Below, one piece after another: positions 8,741 to 19,395 of a stretch of DNA of 31,214 nucleotides (its first letter is position 1; every line of letters starts with the position of its first letter). A model generated the notes under the pieces. The model was not told where the DNA came from and did no database searches. It was given only the letters and a program-made list of their open reading frames with translations. The stretch is from contig JBHEQT010000014.1 of assembly GCA_046530785.1 (NCBI GenBank), positions 1-31,214 of the forward strand, read 5' to 3'. Position numbers and translations under genes: made by a program. The stretch comes from Arsenophonus sp046530785 (GTDB taxonomy: Bacteria; Pseudomonadota; Gammaproteobacteria; Enterobacterales; Enterobacteriaceae).

Positions 8741-11354
8741 AACAAATAATTTTGCCAAGATAAATTTTGAATGCACTTTTTATTAAAAATATTATTGATC
8801 CATAATATCTCAATTTTACCAAAGTTTAAATTTAATTAAATTTAAAAAATAGAAATATGAATAGTTTTTTAAAATAATCTTCTCTTAATGAAGATAAAAA
8901 GAGATTAGATCTTCAAATCTTCCTAATACTAATAGATTTAAAAAACATAAATAACTCTCTCTTAAGAGATAAAATTATTGTAGTAAATTATAATGATAAG
9001 AAAAAATTATCTATTTTCTTTTTTCTGAAGATTGTATTTCAATACGGAAATAACATTTCTCATACATAAGCAATCATAATTTATTTTTCTATTTTCAAAA
9101 ACTAAGAAAGAGCAAATGGTATCCGTAAAAAATTTATCGATTTTAAATCTTGTTATCATGAACACAGCTAAAGCCATATATAGAGATAAGTTGTGAAAAA
9201 TTCTTCTAATCCAAAATATAGGATAAAGGAAACCAAAATACAAAAATCTACAAGTATAAAAAGAATTATTTTATATGACTTTAAATTCGTGGCCAACACG
9301 AAATAAACCAAAAATAGTTAAGTAGTAGTTTATATTGCTAAATTATTAAGTGCACTAATTTATCTATATAAGATTTTATCTATTTTAGAGAACTTCCACT
9401 AGAACAGGTAAATTTATCTTTATATTATAAATTTAATATAAGTAAGTTTACTTAGAATTTTTTAGACAAAGATAGATATTTAGATCTTCATTACTTTTGT
9501 CAGAATCCTCAAACTAGGTTATCTTTTAGAACTTTAAAATAATATTTATACTTTTCTTATTTTGTACAAATTCTAGTAAAGATTTTAATTGATTATATTC
9601 AGCGAAAAGAATTTCACAATTAACTTTTATTTATCTGCTCATCTATGATAAATGAAAAAAAATAAAAGTAATGTATAGTAATTAAATAATAATAATTATT
9701 CATAAAAATAAAAATTATAAAATTTGTAAAACAAGAAGAATTGATTGATCTTTTTCATATTCATTTTGTAGAAAATATAAAAAAATAATGATAAATCGAA
9801 TTTATCTTAAAATAGATAATTTTTATTATTAATAATATTTTAATTTTTCATCTTTCGGTAAAAATATATTAAAGTTGTTTTTATACTATAGATGATACTG
9901 ATCATAATAGAATTCGACATCATTTATTAAAAAAATAATAGAAATTTTTAATCGGAAATAATTCAAATATATATATTTATAAAGTAAATATTTTCTCCTT
10001 TATTTATAATACTAATTTAACAATAATTAGAAAAAGAAAAAATATAATAATAAAAATATACCAATTAAAAATAGGATATTAGAACGTTATGATTTTACTT
10101 ATCTTAAATTTATTACTATCTATAATTCTAATATTAAAGATATAAATATTCCTCATTTATATAGAAAATATTTCTTCTATTTAATTATTATTTTTATTAC
10201 CATTATCGATTCAATAAGTTTTATTCCTATAAATAGTGAATCAGATTTCACACTAAAGTAATGAAATATAAAAATTAATTACTTATCTTTAATATTTAAC
10301 ATTATAATTCAAAGATTATATCATTTATATAGAAAAATAAATGGCTAAAAAGAGAATAAGATTTATAATCTTTACTATATTATAAATTAAATAGAATAAG
10401 AAAAAATATTTTATCTATTTTCTAACTTATTCATTTGTATTAAAGGTTTAAGATAATTATTAGTACTTTATGCTTCTTAAAAAATTTATATTTTTATAAT
10501 AACAAAAACGTCGAATTTTATCGGTTCCTTCATAAAAAGAACGATGATTAAAAATCAATTTTTAGGGAAAGTATTTAAATAAAAATTAAAATAAGTCTTT
10601 TAAATATTCTATTAAATTTTTAATTTACTCAGATTTTATTATTAATTATTAAAGGGATTTATAATCCCTCAGAGAATTTATTAAATCAATAAATAACTTA
10701 AAAAGTTTTATTAATCATAAATTTTAATTCTAAATTTTTTAGAATTAAAATCATTATTACTGCTTATTATTTTAAAAATTTGATATTTATATAATTTTAA
10801 AAAACTTCAATCGAATCCATATAACTATATAAATAGTCAATCATTTTTTTATTAAAATCTATTAATAAATAATATTTTTTATCACAAAACAATCTGAAAC
10901 TTTGATGAAAAATTATTTATCGTAAATTTCTTAATCTCTTAAATGAACTAAACATAATGAATAAAATTATATATATGAAATATTTTTCAAAATATTTCGA
11001 CAAAACCACTTTTTCTTTCAAAATAACCGAATTCCAATAGAAGTAAAATCTTTTTTATTCCCTTAATAAAAAGTAAACTATTTCCTTTATTTTAAAATAT
11101 TATTTATGTGAATTATCTATAAGAAGAATTAAAATGTAATTAAGAATTAATTTTTTTTTTAATAATTAAATATATTAATTTTTATAAACTTAGTTATGTA
11201 ATTAATATTAAGATTAAAAAATTTAAATAAAGATTCGAAATGTTATTACATAAATTTATAATTGAAATATTCCATAAATTTATTACTTATAATAAGCTAT
11301 TTTATAGAATAAAAACATATTATTATGTTACTATTTTCATTCTTAACTTAAGTA
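8741..11354. other. gene-free stretch; possible faint dtpA remains
   Basis: This stretch of about 2.6 kb has no convincing gene. In E. coli the gene after nth is dtpA (a peptide transporter). On the + strand, IDFKSCYHEHS (about 9135-9167), then NP about 13 codons later, and KF at 9284-9289 can be laid against LNFFAIRNVEHS, NPF and the later TKFA of DtpA. This is weak, and the distance from nth is too short unless the 5' part was deleted. A small inverted repeat (TTCGTG-GCCAA-CACGAA, 9286-9302) is locally GC-richer than its surroundings. The remainder (about 9400-11350) is AT-rich sequence with no recognisable fossil. The conserved block order changes somewhere here, from the rsx-nth region to the yciH-pyrF region. 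Confidence 0.35.
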
Positions 11355-11661
11355 ATAGAAAAGATTTAATTTTAATTTTATTATCTTTCAATTATTAGTT
11401 AAATAACCAATCAATTTATTATACTGAGTCTCCCAATATCTTCTTTATTTGATCTAAGAAACTGAAAAATAATTTCTTTAACTCAGTAGTAAATATTTTA
11501 TTAATTCATCTTTATTAAAATCAAAAGCAGTAATAATATATAAATGTAGTTATCTTCCTTCTTTCCAAAAATTTTCACGTATAATACAAATTAGAAACAT
11601 CTTATTTAATTTAATTATAGGTAACTTTTCTGTCTTCTACTTTCCTATCAAATAAACTAAT
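11355..11661 (-). pseudogene. yciH: yciH pseudogene (SUI1/eIF1-like protein)
   Basis: YciH is a small SUI1/eIF1-family protein that can influence translation initiation fidelity. It sits directly downstream of pyrF, as in E. coli. Translating the minus strand gives the whole protein, broken by stops. LVYLIGK-stop-KTEKLP (just below 11661) matches LVYSTETGRIDEPK. RENFWKEGR (11579 downward) matches RQTSGRKG. LHLYIITAFDFNKDELIKYL matches VCLITGVDLDDAELTKLA. ETQYNKLIGYL (about 11431 downward) with a final IIKLKL matches GDKRDLLKSLL and MKVKL. The length (about 307 nt) is close to the normal 327. Several nonsense codons (positions of Gly, Gln and others) disable it, but similarity is higher than in the rsx ghosts, suggesting a more recent loss. 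Confidence 0.8.
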
Positions 11662-12412
11662 CAAAAGAATTACTCATGTTATCCCATCCAATTGAACGAT
11701 TAATTTTTGCTAAGGTTAATACTGGATCAACACTAGATGTAATAGGGCGACCTATAACCATATAATCGATAGCAGAATTAATAGCTTGTTCAGGTTTCAT
11801 AATTCTTTTTTGATCATTTTCTTCACTACCAGTAGGACGAATACCAGGAGTGATTGATAAAAAATCATTTCCACAAACTGATTTCAATGTTAATGCTTCA
11901 TGCGCCGAACATACTACACCATCCAAATTACACTCCTTAACTAATTTTGCTAATTGCAAAGTTCGATCAGAAGGGTTTTGCTTCATTCCTATCTGTTGGA
12001 GATCATATTGTTCCATACTAGTTAGTACAGTAACCGCAATTAATATAGGGGCGTCTTTACCATATTCAATTAACGCTTCTTTAGCTGCAATCATCATTTT
12101 AACACCACCTGTAGCATGTACATCAACCATCCAGACACCAATTTCTGCAGCAGCCTTAATAGCCATCGCAACAGTATTAGGAATATCATGAAATTTTAAA
12201 TCTAAAAAAACTTGAAATCCTCGCTTATGTAAGGTTTGAATAAATTTTGAACCATATAATGTAAACATCTGCATACCAACTTTCAGACGACAATCTTTAG
12301 GATTAATTTTATCAATAAAAGATAATGCTTTATTTAAATTATAATAATCCAAAGCAACAATGATGGGAGAATTAATCTTTATAGGAATTTTATTTTTTTG
12401 GTAAACTATCAT
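11657..12412 (-). CDS. pyrF: orotidine 5'-phosphate decarboxylase
   Basis: PyrF converts OMP to UMP, the last step of de novo pyrimidine synthesis, in the cytosol. The 251-residue protein aligns along its whole length with E. coli PyrF (245). Active-site residues are present: Asp22 in VALDYYN, Lys44 (CRLKVG), and Asp71, Lys73 and Asp76 in DLKFHDIPNT. The phosphate-binding end is also intact, with Arg192 in TPGIRPTGSE and the IGRPIT segment with Arg222. The first dozen residues diverge, as is usual for this family. An AAGG ribosome binding site (12418-12421) lies five bases before the ATG. It belonged to the lapA-lapB-pyrF-yciH operon, of which only lapA and pyrF remain open. Its end is followed at once by the yciH pseudogene. 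Confidence 0.98.
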   Translation of the reverse strand: MIVYQKNKIPIKINSPIIVALDYYNLNKALSFIDKINPKDCRLKVGMQMFTLYGSKFIQTLHKRGFQVFLDLKFHDIPNTVAMAIKAAAEIGVWMVDVHATGGVKMMIAAKEALIEYGKDAPILIAVTVLTSMEQYDLQQIGMKQNPSDRTLQLAKLVKECNLDGVVCSAHEALTLKSVCGNDFLSITPGIRPTGSEENDQKRIMKPEQAINSAIDYMVIGRPITSSVDPVLTLAKINRSIGWDNMSNSFD

Positions 12413-12464
12413 TTTTACCTTTTAAATTTAATAAATGTACTATCTAATTAAACAAAATTATTGA

Positions 12465-13690
12465 TTATCAAGACATTTTATTGGCTTGATAGTATTCCTA
12501 AGAACAGCATGAAAGGACAATATTAATATAAAGAATAAGTTGTAAAATTACATTTGCAACAACGATAATTAGGTTTATATCGGATTTGTTCAATAACCAT
12601 ATTACCGCAATAATTCTAAACTTTCTTTTGCTATATCCTTTTTATATCTACTAAATGATAATCTATCAGTTTATAAAATAATCGCATCGTTGGATGACGT
12701 TTTAGTTGTTTGTTTAATAAACATTTGATTTTTTCTGATTCTTTTCTTTTTCAATTATTTCAGATAAATACAACTCAGCAATATTGCTCCACAGTTCTCC
12801 GGAAACACACTGCTGGATATAAATCTTCCCACATTCATTTTATTTAACTAAATGATAGTAACTTTCATAAAGTATAGATAAAGAATCATTTACTAAATCT
12901 CTATCCATGATCAAAAATTTGCTTTAGTATTAAAACTGTATTTTCATACTAACCACGAAAAATATGAATTCGTCCCTTCATAATAGAAACTATAGCAAAA
13001 TTTTTATCTGACCAAAGCTTGCTTTATTTAGTAATAGAAATGTATCTTCCTCAAGATCATTACTATTTAATTTTAGTAGCACAAGTTCACAATAAAAATG
13101 GACTATTTCTTCTTTTAATTGATAGTTATCGATTTTAACTAATTTTTTTTGGCAATATCTATTTCTTTATACAAATTGCTAACTGCTTGATAAATAGCAA
13201 GTAAAGATTGTAATACACTAAAACGAAAATCTTCCTCATCAACTAACCTGCAAAAAATATTTTTCGAACGATCATAAACCCTAGTCACTAAATAATTTTC
13301 CCTAAGATGTTATCCAGATAATAATTTTTCTTAATGAGCATGAATTACTTTCAAATAATGATTGATGAATACAAATAGATTTTTCAATTTCACCCTCTTT
13401 ATTGAAAAGATTACCTAATGTTATGTAAGATTTAAAATCTTAACTATTTTCTTTTAGCGTATATAGAAACAAATAAATTTCTTTACCTTTGTTGATTAGA
13501 AAGTAAGAAATTGATACGAGAGACATAGTTACGAAATAAAAGTCTCCTTTTTTATCTTGTTGAGCACTTTTCTTCTAATATATACCAACTATAGGAAGAG
13601 GAAATAGACAGAAACAGAAACAGAATTTTTAATAAAAAATTATCTTTTGATTTATGATAAACATCACTTCAGTTCCATATTTACTTTGAG
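12465..13690 (-). pseudogene. lapB: lapB (yciM) pseudogene, LPS-assembly regulator
   Basis: LapB is an inner-membrane-anchored TPR protein with a C-terminal rubredoxin-like metal-binding domain. It adapts LpxC to FtsH and so controls LPS synthesis. The gene is readable on the minus strand in shifted frames: SAQQDKK near the N-terminus, TLGNLFNKEGEIEKSICIHQ (TLGNLFRSRGEVDRAIRIHQ in E. coli), EDFRFSVLQSLLAIYQA, and MVIEQIRYKPNYRCCKC at the start of the metal-binding domain (SKPRYRCQKC in E. coli). In the latter the Trp of YWHCPSC is TAA, and the second CxxC has lost its last Cys (CPFM). Many frameshifts and stops are present. A triplet of ACAGAA repeats (about 13606-13624) falls in the former membrane segment. 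The length is near the normal 1.17 kb. Similarity is good, so this loss looks comparatively recent. Confidence 0.9.
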
Positions 13691-13703
13691 GTGATTTAGC
13701 TAA

Positions 13704-13955
13704 TTAATTTTCTAATCGTTTAATTTTACGTTTTGCATTTAATAATGAAATTATCGCCTTAGCGTAGAATATCCCGCAAATAAGCCAACCAAGAACAAAT
13801 CCCACGATAAAAAAAACTGCTAATAATGTCGATATTGGATAGTTGCCTTTTGCAATCAAATAATTAAATGTTATTATCTGATTATTACTTGACCCAAGTA
13901 TTACAGAAACTATAAAAATAATTATAGCAAGTAATATTATTAAAAAACATTTCAC
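13704..13955 (-). CDS. lapA: LapA (YciS), short inner-membrane protein partner of LapB
   Basis: LapA is a small inner-membrane protein that works with LapB in LPS assembly. The 83-residue ORF keeps both hydrophobic helices (about residues 3-21 and 41-62). It also has the conserved TFNYLIAKGNYPISTLLAV and GWLICGIFY segments, and the basic end KRKIKRLEN. E. coli LapA is 102 residues and continues with a Gln after KRLEN. Here that codon is TAA, while the next codons (LAKSPQ and beyond) still resemble the usual tail. The protein is thus probably truncated by a nonsense change. The start is GTG with AGGA eight bases upstream; the nearer ATG is followed at once by TGA. Its partner lapB directly downstream is a pseudogene, so LapA may be a non-functional leftover or may keep an independent role. 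Confidence 0.85.
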   Translation of the reverse strand: MKCFLIILLAIIIFIVSVILGSSNNQIITFNYLIAKGNYPISTLLAVFFIVGFVLGWLICGIFYAKAIISLLNAKRKIKRLEN

Positions 13956-14493
13956 ATTTTTTCCTATTATTGTTTAATGATAGAAAAGTTCTTAAATCAC
14001 TTTTCTTTTGTTAACTCAATATTTGATAATTAAATAAAGAAAGCAAGTTCTATCAAACTCTCTTTTATTTAAATAAACCATTTAAATGATAGACAGAAAA
14101 ATCAGTTATAAAAAATTTTTTCATATCATTCTAATTTTCACAAATAAATATAAAGGAAAATTCCTTAGTGAAATTATTTCACTGTAAGAAGATGATATTA
14201 TCATTAGATACTTTAATAAATAAATATAAACAGTTAGAAAATTTATTTATTTTGGTTTATTCCTATTAATCACTAAATATTAATCTAAATTGATAAATAA
14301 AATGTGCTTATAATTAAAATAGTTAATTTTTTACTAGTTATATTGTAGTAATATACACATATAATTCAGCTGTTAATAATAGGAGGTTCACTAAAACTTA
14401 GTAAGATATGTTGGTTAAATTAATTTAATAATTATATTTAACTATTTTGAGGAATTTTTACTTAATTTTAAATTTAGAGTTTAATTTATTATT
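13956..14493. other. lapA-ribA divergent intergenic region; pgpB missing
   Basis: In E. coli pgpB lies between ribA and lapA, but no PgpB motif (such as the PSGHTM phosphatase signature) was found on either strand. The region is too short for the gene, so pgpB was probably deleted. It must contain the promoters of the diverging lapA and ribA genes, but I cannot assign them in this AT-rich background. A strong ribosome-binding-like AGGAGG stands at 14381-14386 on the + strand with no ATG at proper distance; it is 107 nt before the ribA start. Confidence 0.5.
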
Positions 14494-15105
14494 ATGAATA
14501 ATACTATGCAGCTAAAATATATAGCTGAATCTAAACTACCTACTCTTTTTGGAGAATTTTTACTTGTTGGTTTTGAAGAAGTCGTTAATGGTAATAATCA
14601 TATAGCACTTATTTATGGTGATATTACTGATGAAAAACCAGTTTTATCTCGAATCCATTCAGAATGTTTGACTGGAGACGCTTTATTTAGTTTACGCTGT
14701 GATTGTGGTTTTCAACTAAAAGCAGCACTCAAACAAATTACAGAAGAAGGTCGTGGAGTTTTACTTTACCATCGTCAAGAAGGGCGTAATATCGGATTAT
14801 TAAATAAAATTCGCGCTTATTCTTTGCAGGATCAAGGCCTAGATACTGTTGAAGCTAATTTAAAACTAGGATTCAAACCTGATGAGCGTGATTTTACTAT
14901 CTGTGCTGATATGTATAAATTACTAGCTATAAATGAAGTAAGACTATTAACTAACAATCCTAAAAAATTAGAAATAATGAGAGAGGCTGAAATCAATGTA
15001 GTAGAACGAGTTCCGCTCATTGTTGGGCGTAATCCAAAGAATAGTAATTATTTAAATGTAAAAGAAAGAAAATTAGGTCATATACTATCTAATAGTAGTA
15101 AGTAG
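14494..15105 (+). CDS. ribA: GTP cyclohydrolase II
   Basis: RibA opens the imidazole ring of GTP, the first committed step of riboflavin synthesis. The 203-residue protein aligns with E. coli RibA (196) over its full length. The catalytic Zn ligands Cys58, Cys69 and Cys71 are in SECLTGDALFSLRCDCGF. The HRQEGRNIGLLNKIRAY segment is intact, and the catalytic Tyr109 and Arg132 (in DERDF) are in place. By homology the natural start may be the second ATG (14506, MQLKYIAE), four codons in. Neither ATG has a clear ribosome binding site. It stands alone, diverging from lapA, with the acnA ghost downstream on the opposite strand. Retention of ribA in an otherwise gutted region suggests that riboflavin supply still matters, to the bacterium or its host (inference). 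Confidence 0.98.
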   Translation: MNNTMQLKYIAESKLPTLFGEFLLVGFEEVVNGNNHIALIYGDITDEKPVLSRIHSECLTGDALFSLRCDCGFQLKAALKQITEEGRGVLLYHRQEGRNIGLLNKIRAYSLQDQGLDTVEANLKLGFKPDERDFTICADMYKLLAINEVRLLTNNPKKLEIMREAEINVVERVPLIVGRNPKNSNYLNVKERKLGHILSNSSK

Positions 15106-15489
15106 TAAAAATAATTAATTAATCAGCTATCTATATATAATCAAAACTTTTATTTTTATAAAATTTTATTGAATTATATCCCTTTATTTTATTATTTAAG
15201 GAATAAAAAATTAAATAGCGTCCATAATTAAATTATGATGATTTAATTATCTTATCAATTTTAGAAATTATAATTATTTTTAGCATGCAATCCGATTTCC
15301 ATCAGTAATAATTTATTACAATAATAATTTTAATTGTCTTATTATCAATTAATTTTAAATTTTTAAAATTTATATTAAAAGGAAATTCTAAAGATTAAAA
15401 TCTCTATATTATTCAAATTAGAAAGATAAATTTGTTCATAATATCAATAGTAATAACTACTTTTGATAAAGATCATTAATCCTAAAATT
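15106..15489. other. spacer between ribA and the acnA ghost
   Basis: No gene or fossil was recognised. The sequence is AT-rich, and no strong terminator hairpin with a T-run was identified after the ribA stop codon. Confidence 0.5.
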
Positions 15490-17690
15490 AAGGATTGTGG
15501 ATAAAAAATATCCCCTCAAAAGTATAATAGTTAATGTTATTTATTTTCTGAAGTTATATAAAAGTCTAGCATAAATAATTTATCTGAGTTTATATGGAGA
15601 TATATCAAATAAATTATTATTTAATACCAAAGTATACCCTTCATTATGAATATATATGATTTGAAATCTATCTCTTATCGTATTTTCATAATTACCGAAT
15701 ATTGAATAGTAGAAATTAAAATTTCTCTTTATGAAAGAAGCTCTAAACAAGAATCCAATCCACAATATTTTTAATATTTTCAATAATGATGACTATTTTG
15801 TCAACTCTAACAAAATCACCTAAAATTTCAAGATTTATGAGGAAAAACCTTATAAATATCAATGATTATTGTAGACAATAAAAAATCATTCCATCAAAAT
15901 ATGGAATATGAATATAAATTAAAATTTATTTATTATGAAATAACTGTTTAAACTTTTGATATCTATCTTTACTGTATACCCACTATCAAAAATCGTATTC
16001 TATTTTTAGAATATATCTAAAATTTTACTAATTATAACTGTATTAGTAATTTTTTGGAAAATATAAAAATATTTTTAGTAATACATTTTTAATATTTTAT
16101 CTTTCCGTAATAACTAAGTTTATCAAGATTTATTATTGTATTATCTGTTAAAGTATAAATTATCTCTAATCTCCAAACTTCTGAGAATATCTTAAATATA
16201 ATGGTTATAAAGAAAAGAAATAAATAATTCGTATTATCATTTTACTCTTGTAATTTTATTTTTTAAGATAATTTCTTTTTAATTATTTATTCCTGGATAA
16301 AACCTTATCTCTATTAATTAAATATTTATGTTTAAATTATTTCTACAAAACTTATTGCAGAAATAACAATAAATAATTCTACTGTCTTAAAGCTGAAGAT
16401 TTTACTATTAAACAGAATGATATAATGAAAATCTCTTTTTTAATTTATTTAATTTAAGTTTTACTGAATCTTTAAAAGATGAAAAAATTTATTAATTTAA
16501 TTCTGATATTAATGAAAATTAAGACATTTTAGACTTACTTGATTGAATCAATACTGAATTTAATCTTAAATAATCAATAAAATAGATTTATTCATCTAAT
16601 AACAATGTAATTCTTGTATTACTTTAAGTTTTAGCTAAAGGAAATTTATTTCCTCTAATCTAATACTATGTTTATGGAATATAATTAACCTGATTTTAAA
16701 AGGCTGAAAATTATATTTAGTTGATATATTAAAATGAGAATTTCATTCTCTGACAGATAAATTAATTACATCATTAAAATAAATCAAAAAATTCTATTTT
16801 ACTTCAAATTTATGAATTATTTTTATTACAATTAAAACTAAATTTATGATGATTCTTTTTTATTAATTTTAGTAATTAATTTAATATTAAAAATATTAAG
16901 AATAAATATAAAATCGGTTATCTTAATATCGTATAGGAGGAAGATCCATACTTTTCTACTCCCTAAAACTACCATCGAATTATTTTTCTCATCGCCATAT
17001 AACAATCGTTATAAATCAAGTATACTTAAATATATAAATAACTTTATCTTTTAATTAGTACCAAGGTGCCTTTACCTAAAGTTCTCCAGATTTTTCTAAT
17101 AAAAACATTTGTTCAGAGAGAGCTAACTCTAAAACAATTAAATTCTTTCGTGTTTACAACACAAAATAAATAAGGTTTATAATTACATTTTATTTTAAAT
17201 CCTTTTTATTTTTACTAAAAGATTTAATGATAAAATTCATAATTTATAACAGAATGATTAATACTTAAATATATTTAAGAAAAAGGATTTATTTTATTAA
17301 AACTATATAAATTAATTATATAACTTCATATATTGAAGAGAGATCAACAACTTTTGATATTCTAGTAAAATCCTGCATTAAAATTCAGACCAACGGATTG
17401 ATTTAAAAAAAAATTAATTTCATTATACCTTAAAATAATATTAATTAAATATAACTTAAAAAGTTTTAACGTAAAAAGATATATTTTCAAAATATTGAAA
17501 CAAATTTTTAAAAAGTAATTTAAGTATATTTTCCAGATTTAAAATATCACTATTATTTTTTAGTATAGGAAAACTAAAGTATTCCAAAGATGGTTTCTTC
17601 TCCAGAGAGAAGAATATGGGATAAAAAATCAATTTCTTATACTTAATAAAATAACCTTTTTTATCTAAATTATTAGAATATAACATATCT
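15490..17690 (-). pseudogene. acnA: acnA ghost (aconitase A)
   Basis: AcnA interconverts citrate and isocitrate using a 4Fe-4S cluster. Fossil blocks on the minus strand lie in the right order at nearly the original spacing. FPILKN...DILNLENILKLLFKNL (17456-17686 region) matches LPLAAKSLGDITRLPKSLKVLLENL. NDCYMAM (16987-17010) matches TDSHTTM. VISAISFVEII (16367 downward) matches VIAAITSCTNTS, with the cluster Cys replaced by Val. FGNYENTIRDRFQIIYIHNE (15580-15783 region) matches RGNHEVMMRGTFANIRIRNE. INYYTFEGIFF (15535 downward) matches LTYYQNDGILHYV. The two regions 15580-15783 and 17456-17686 remain open for 67 and 76 codons only by chance. Total span is about 2.2 kb against 2.68 kb, with most loss in the last third. 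The gene is certainly inactive. It sits between ribA and the cysB ghost, as in E. coli. Confidence 0.85.
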
Positions 17691-18164
17691 TATAAAAGTA
17701 AGATGTTAAAATACTTTTATTAAGTAACCTTACTAATTAATAAATATAATTATATTAATAATAATATAAAATATTAACAATAAATAGTTTTTTAATAAAA
17801 AATTTTTAAAATATAAAAAATAAAACGATTAGTAGAAAAAATTTAATTTTTTAAAATACTTTTAATTTGTTCATATAAATATACAAGAAATCTATTTATT
17901 AAAACATATTAAGACTTAAATATCGTAAAAGAGAAATAAAAATTTTATATGTACCTAATTAATAACTATTTTAATTAAATAGTTTATTTGATCCTGTAAT
18001 TAAATTTACCTCTATATATTAATCAATAAATAATCCTTTATCTTTGATTAAGGTCAGATGAGATATTAATAATAATTTCTATATCTAATTATATCTTATA
18101 TAAATATTAATAGGATCAGGATGTTTATCAACAAGAGAATTTTTTATAAAAATATTATAAAACA

Positions 18165-19140
18165 TCCGCTAATTAAAAAATTAATTTATAAAATTATTGG
18201 TATAAATCAATAAGTTAATATGAAGGTAATTTCATTTAAAATTAATATTTTTATTTTTGTATAAAGAATTATAATTTTTAAAAAATCAATCGATTCGAAT
18301 AACTAAAAGTTAGTATCTTACTTCTTTTTAAAAAAATAATAATTAAGTAGCAATTAGAAATAATAAAGTCACCATTATATATTTACTGAAATCTTGAATA
18401 ATTTCTATCAGAGAGAGAACTATTGCATGGGTTATATACAATAAATATATAAATAATTGCTCAATAAATTCATTTAATAATAGGAGAAGAAAATTCTTTT
18501 TTGAAAGAATATGGTAATAATAGATAATATATTCTTAATAATAATTAAGATATTTCACAAAAGAATTTTAAATAATACTCAGTTTTATTATTATTTCTTG
18601 AGTGATTGTTATTTAATAATTTTTTTAGATAGAAATATTTGAGTTAATTACTGTAAACTATCCACACAGTACATATAATTTTTCACTTCTAATTTATTTT
18701 TAAAAATATGAATATATATTTTCTATATCTATTTCTGATGCATATATGTTTCATCTTTTAATAAAATCTTTAAATCATAATTTTTAATCTTTATAATCTA
18801 ACATGATTTCTGAAATTTAAGATTACTCAGTATTCTTATAAATTAAATAAAAATTAATTATTTAATAACTTATTGTTTTTATAAAATTATTTATTTTAAT
18901 AAATACTAAATAGAATTAGAATTCTAAATAAATAAAAAATTATTTATATTATTTTATAAATTATTATTAAATGAGTAAATTATTTTAAAAAATAAAAGAT
19001 AAAAACTTATCTTGATTTTCTTAAATTTTTATAAATTAATTTTAAATGATATAAAAATAAATTTTATTTAAAAGTAAACTATTTTTTTAAATATCAGAGA
19101 GTATTTCTTAGATAATCTGAATATTTATCTTTGAATTTCA
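18165..19140 (-). pseudogene. cysB: cysB ghost (LysR-type regulator), faint
   Basis: CysB is the LysR-family activator of cysteine biosynthesis, encoded next to topA in E. coli. Evidence here is position plus three faint blocks. An ATG at 19140 begins MKFKDKYSDYLRNT, which lies along MKLQQLRYIVEVVNHN with two gaps. LSIITIFF (about 18527 downward) fits the YPLVTYTF segment. FKKK and then IDFLK (about 18290-18275) fit FRRS...YDFIQR. The last block falls within a few bases of where an undeleted gene would place it. The helix-turn-helix is not recognisable. Stops occur throughout. The flanking stretches 17691-18164 and 19141-19395 contain nothing I recognise. Confidence 0.45.
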
Positions 19141-19395
19141 TAAAATATTATATTAATAAATATTCTATTTAATTTTATTTATAGTTTTTAAAACTCAAAA
19201 CTAACATCTATTATAATCAACACTACCATTGTTATATTTAATTTTAACTAAATAAATCTTTAAAATATTTTCTATTATCCATATAAGATATTTATATATT
19301 ATAATCGTTATTATAAATTGAAACGACAACCTACACTAAAAAGTATTATATTATGTTTTTAGTAATTTCTTTAATTAGATGAAAAGATGAAAAAT

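Noticed and set aside
9007..9243. 78-codon open frame on the minus strand with hydrophobic N-terminus
   Set aside because: No recognisable family, no ribosome binding site, composition like the surroundings. The plus strand may hold dtpA traces.
11850..12191. 113-codon open frame on the plus strand
   Set aside because: Entirely antisense to the conserved pyrF gene; a shadow of its codon pattern.
14340..14493. Possible FMN riboswitch before ribA
   Set aside because: None of the conserved RFN-element blocks are visible, and enterobacterial ribA normally has none.
14832..15020. 62-codon open frame on the minus strand
   Set aside because: Entirely antisense to ribA.
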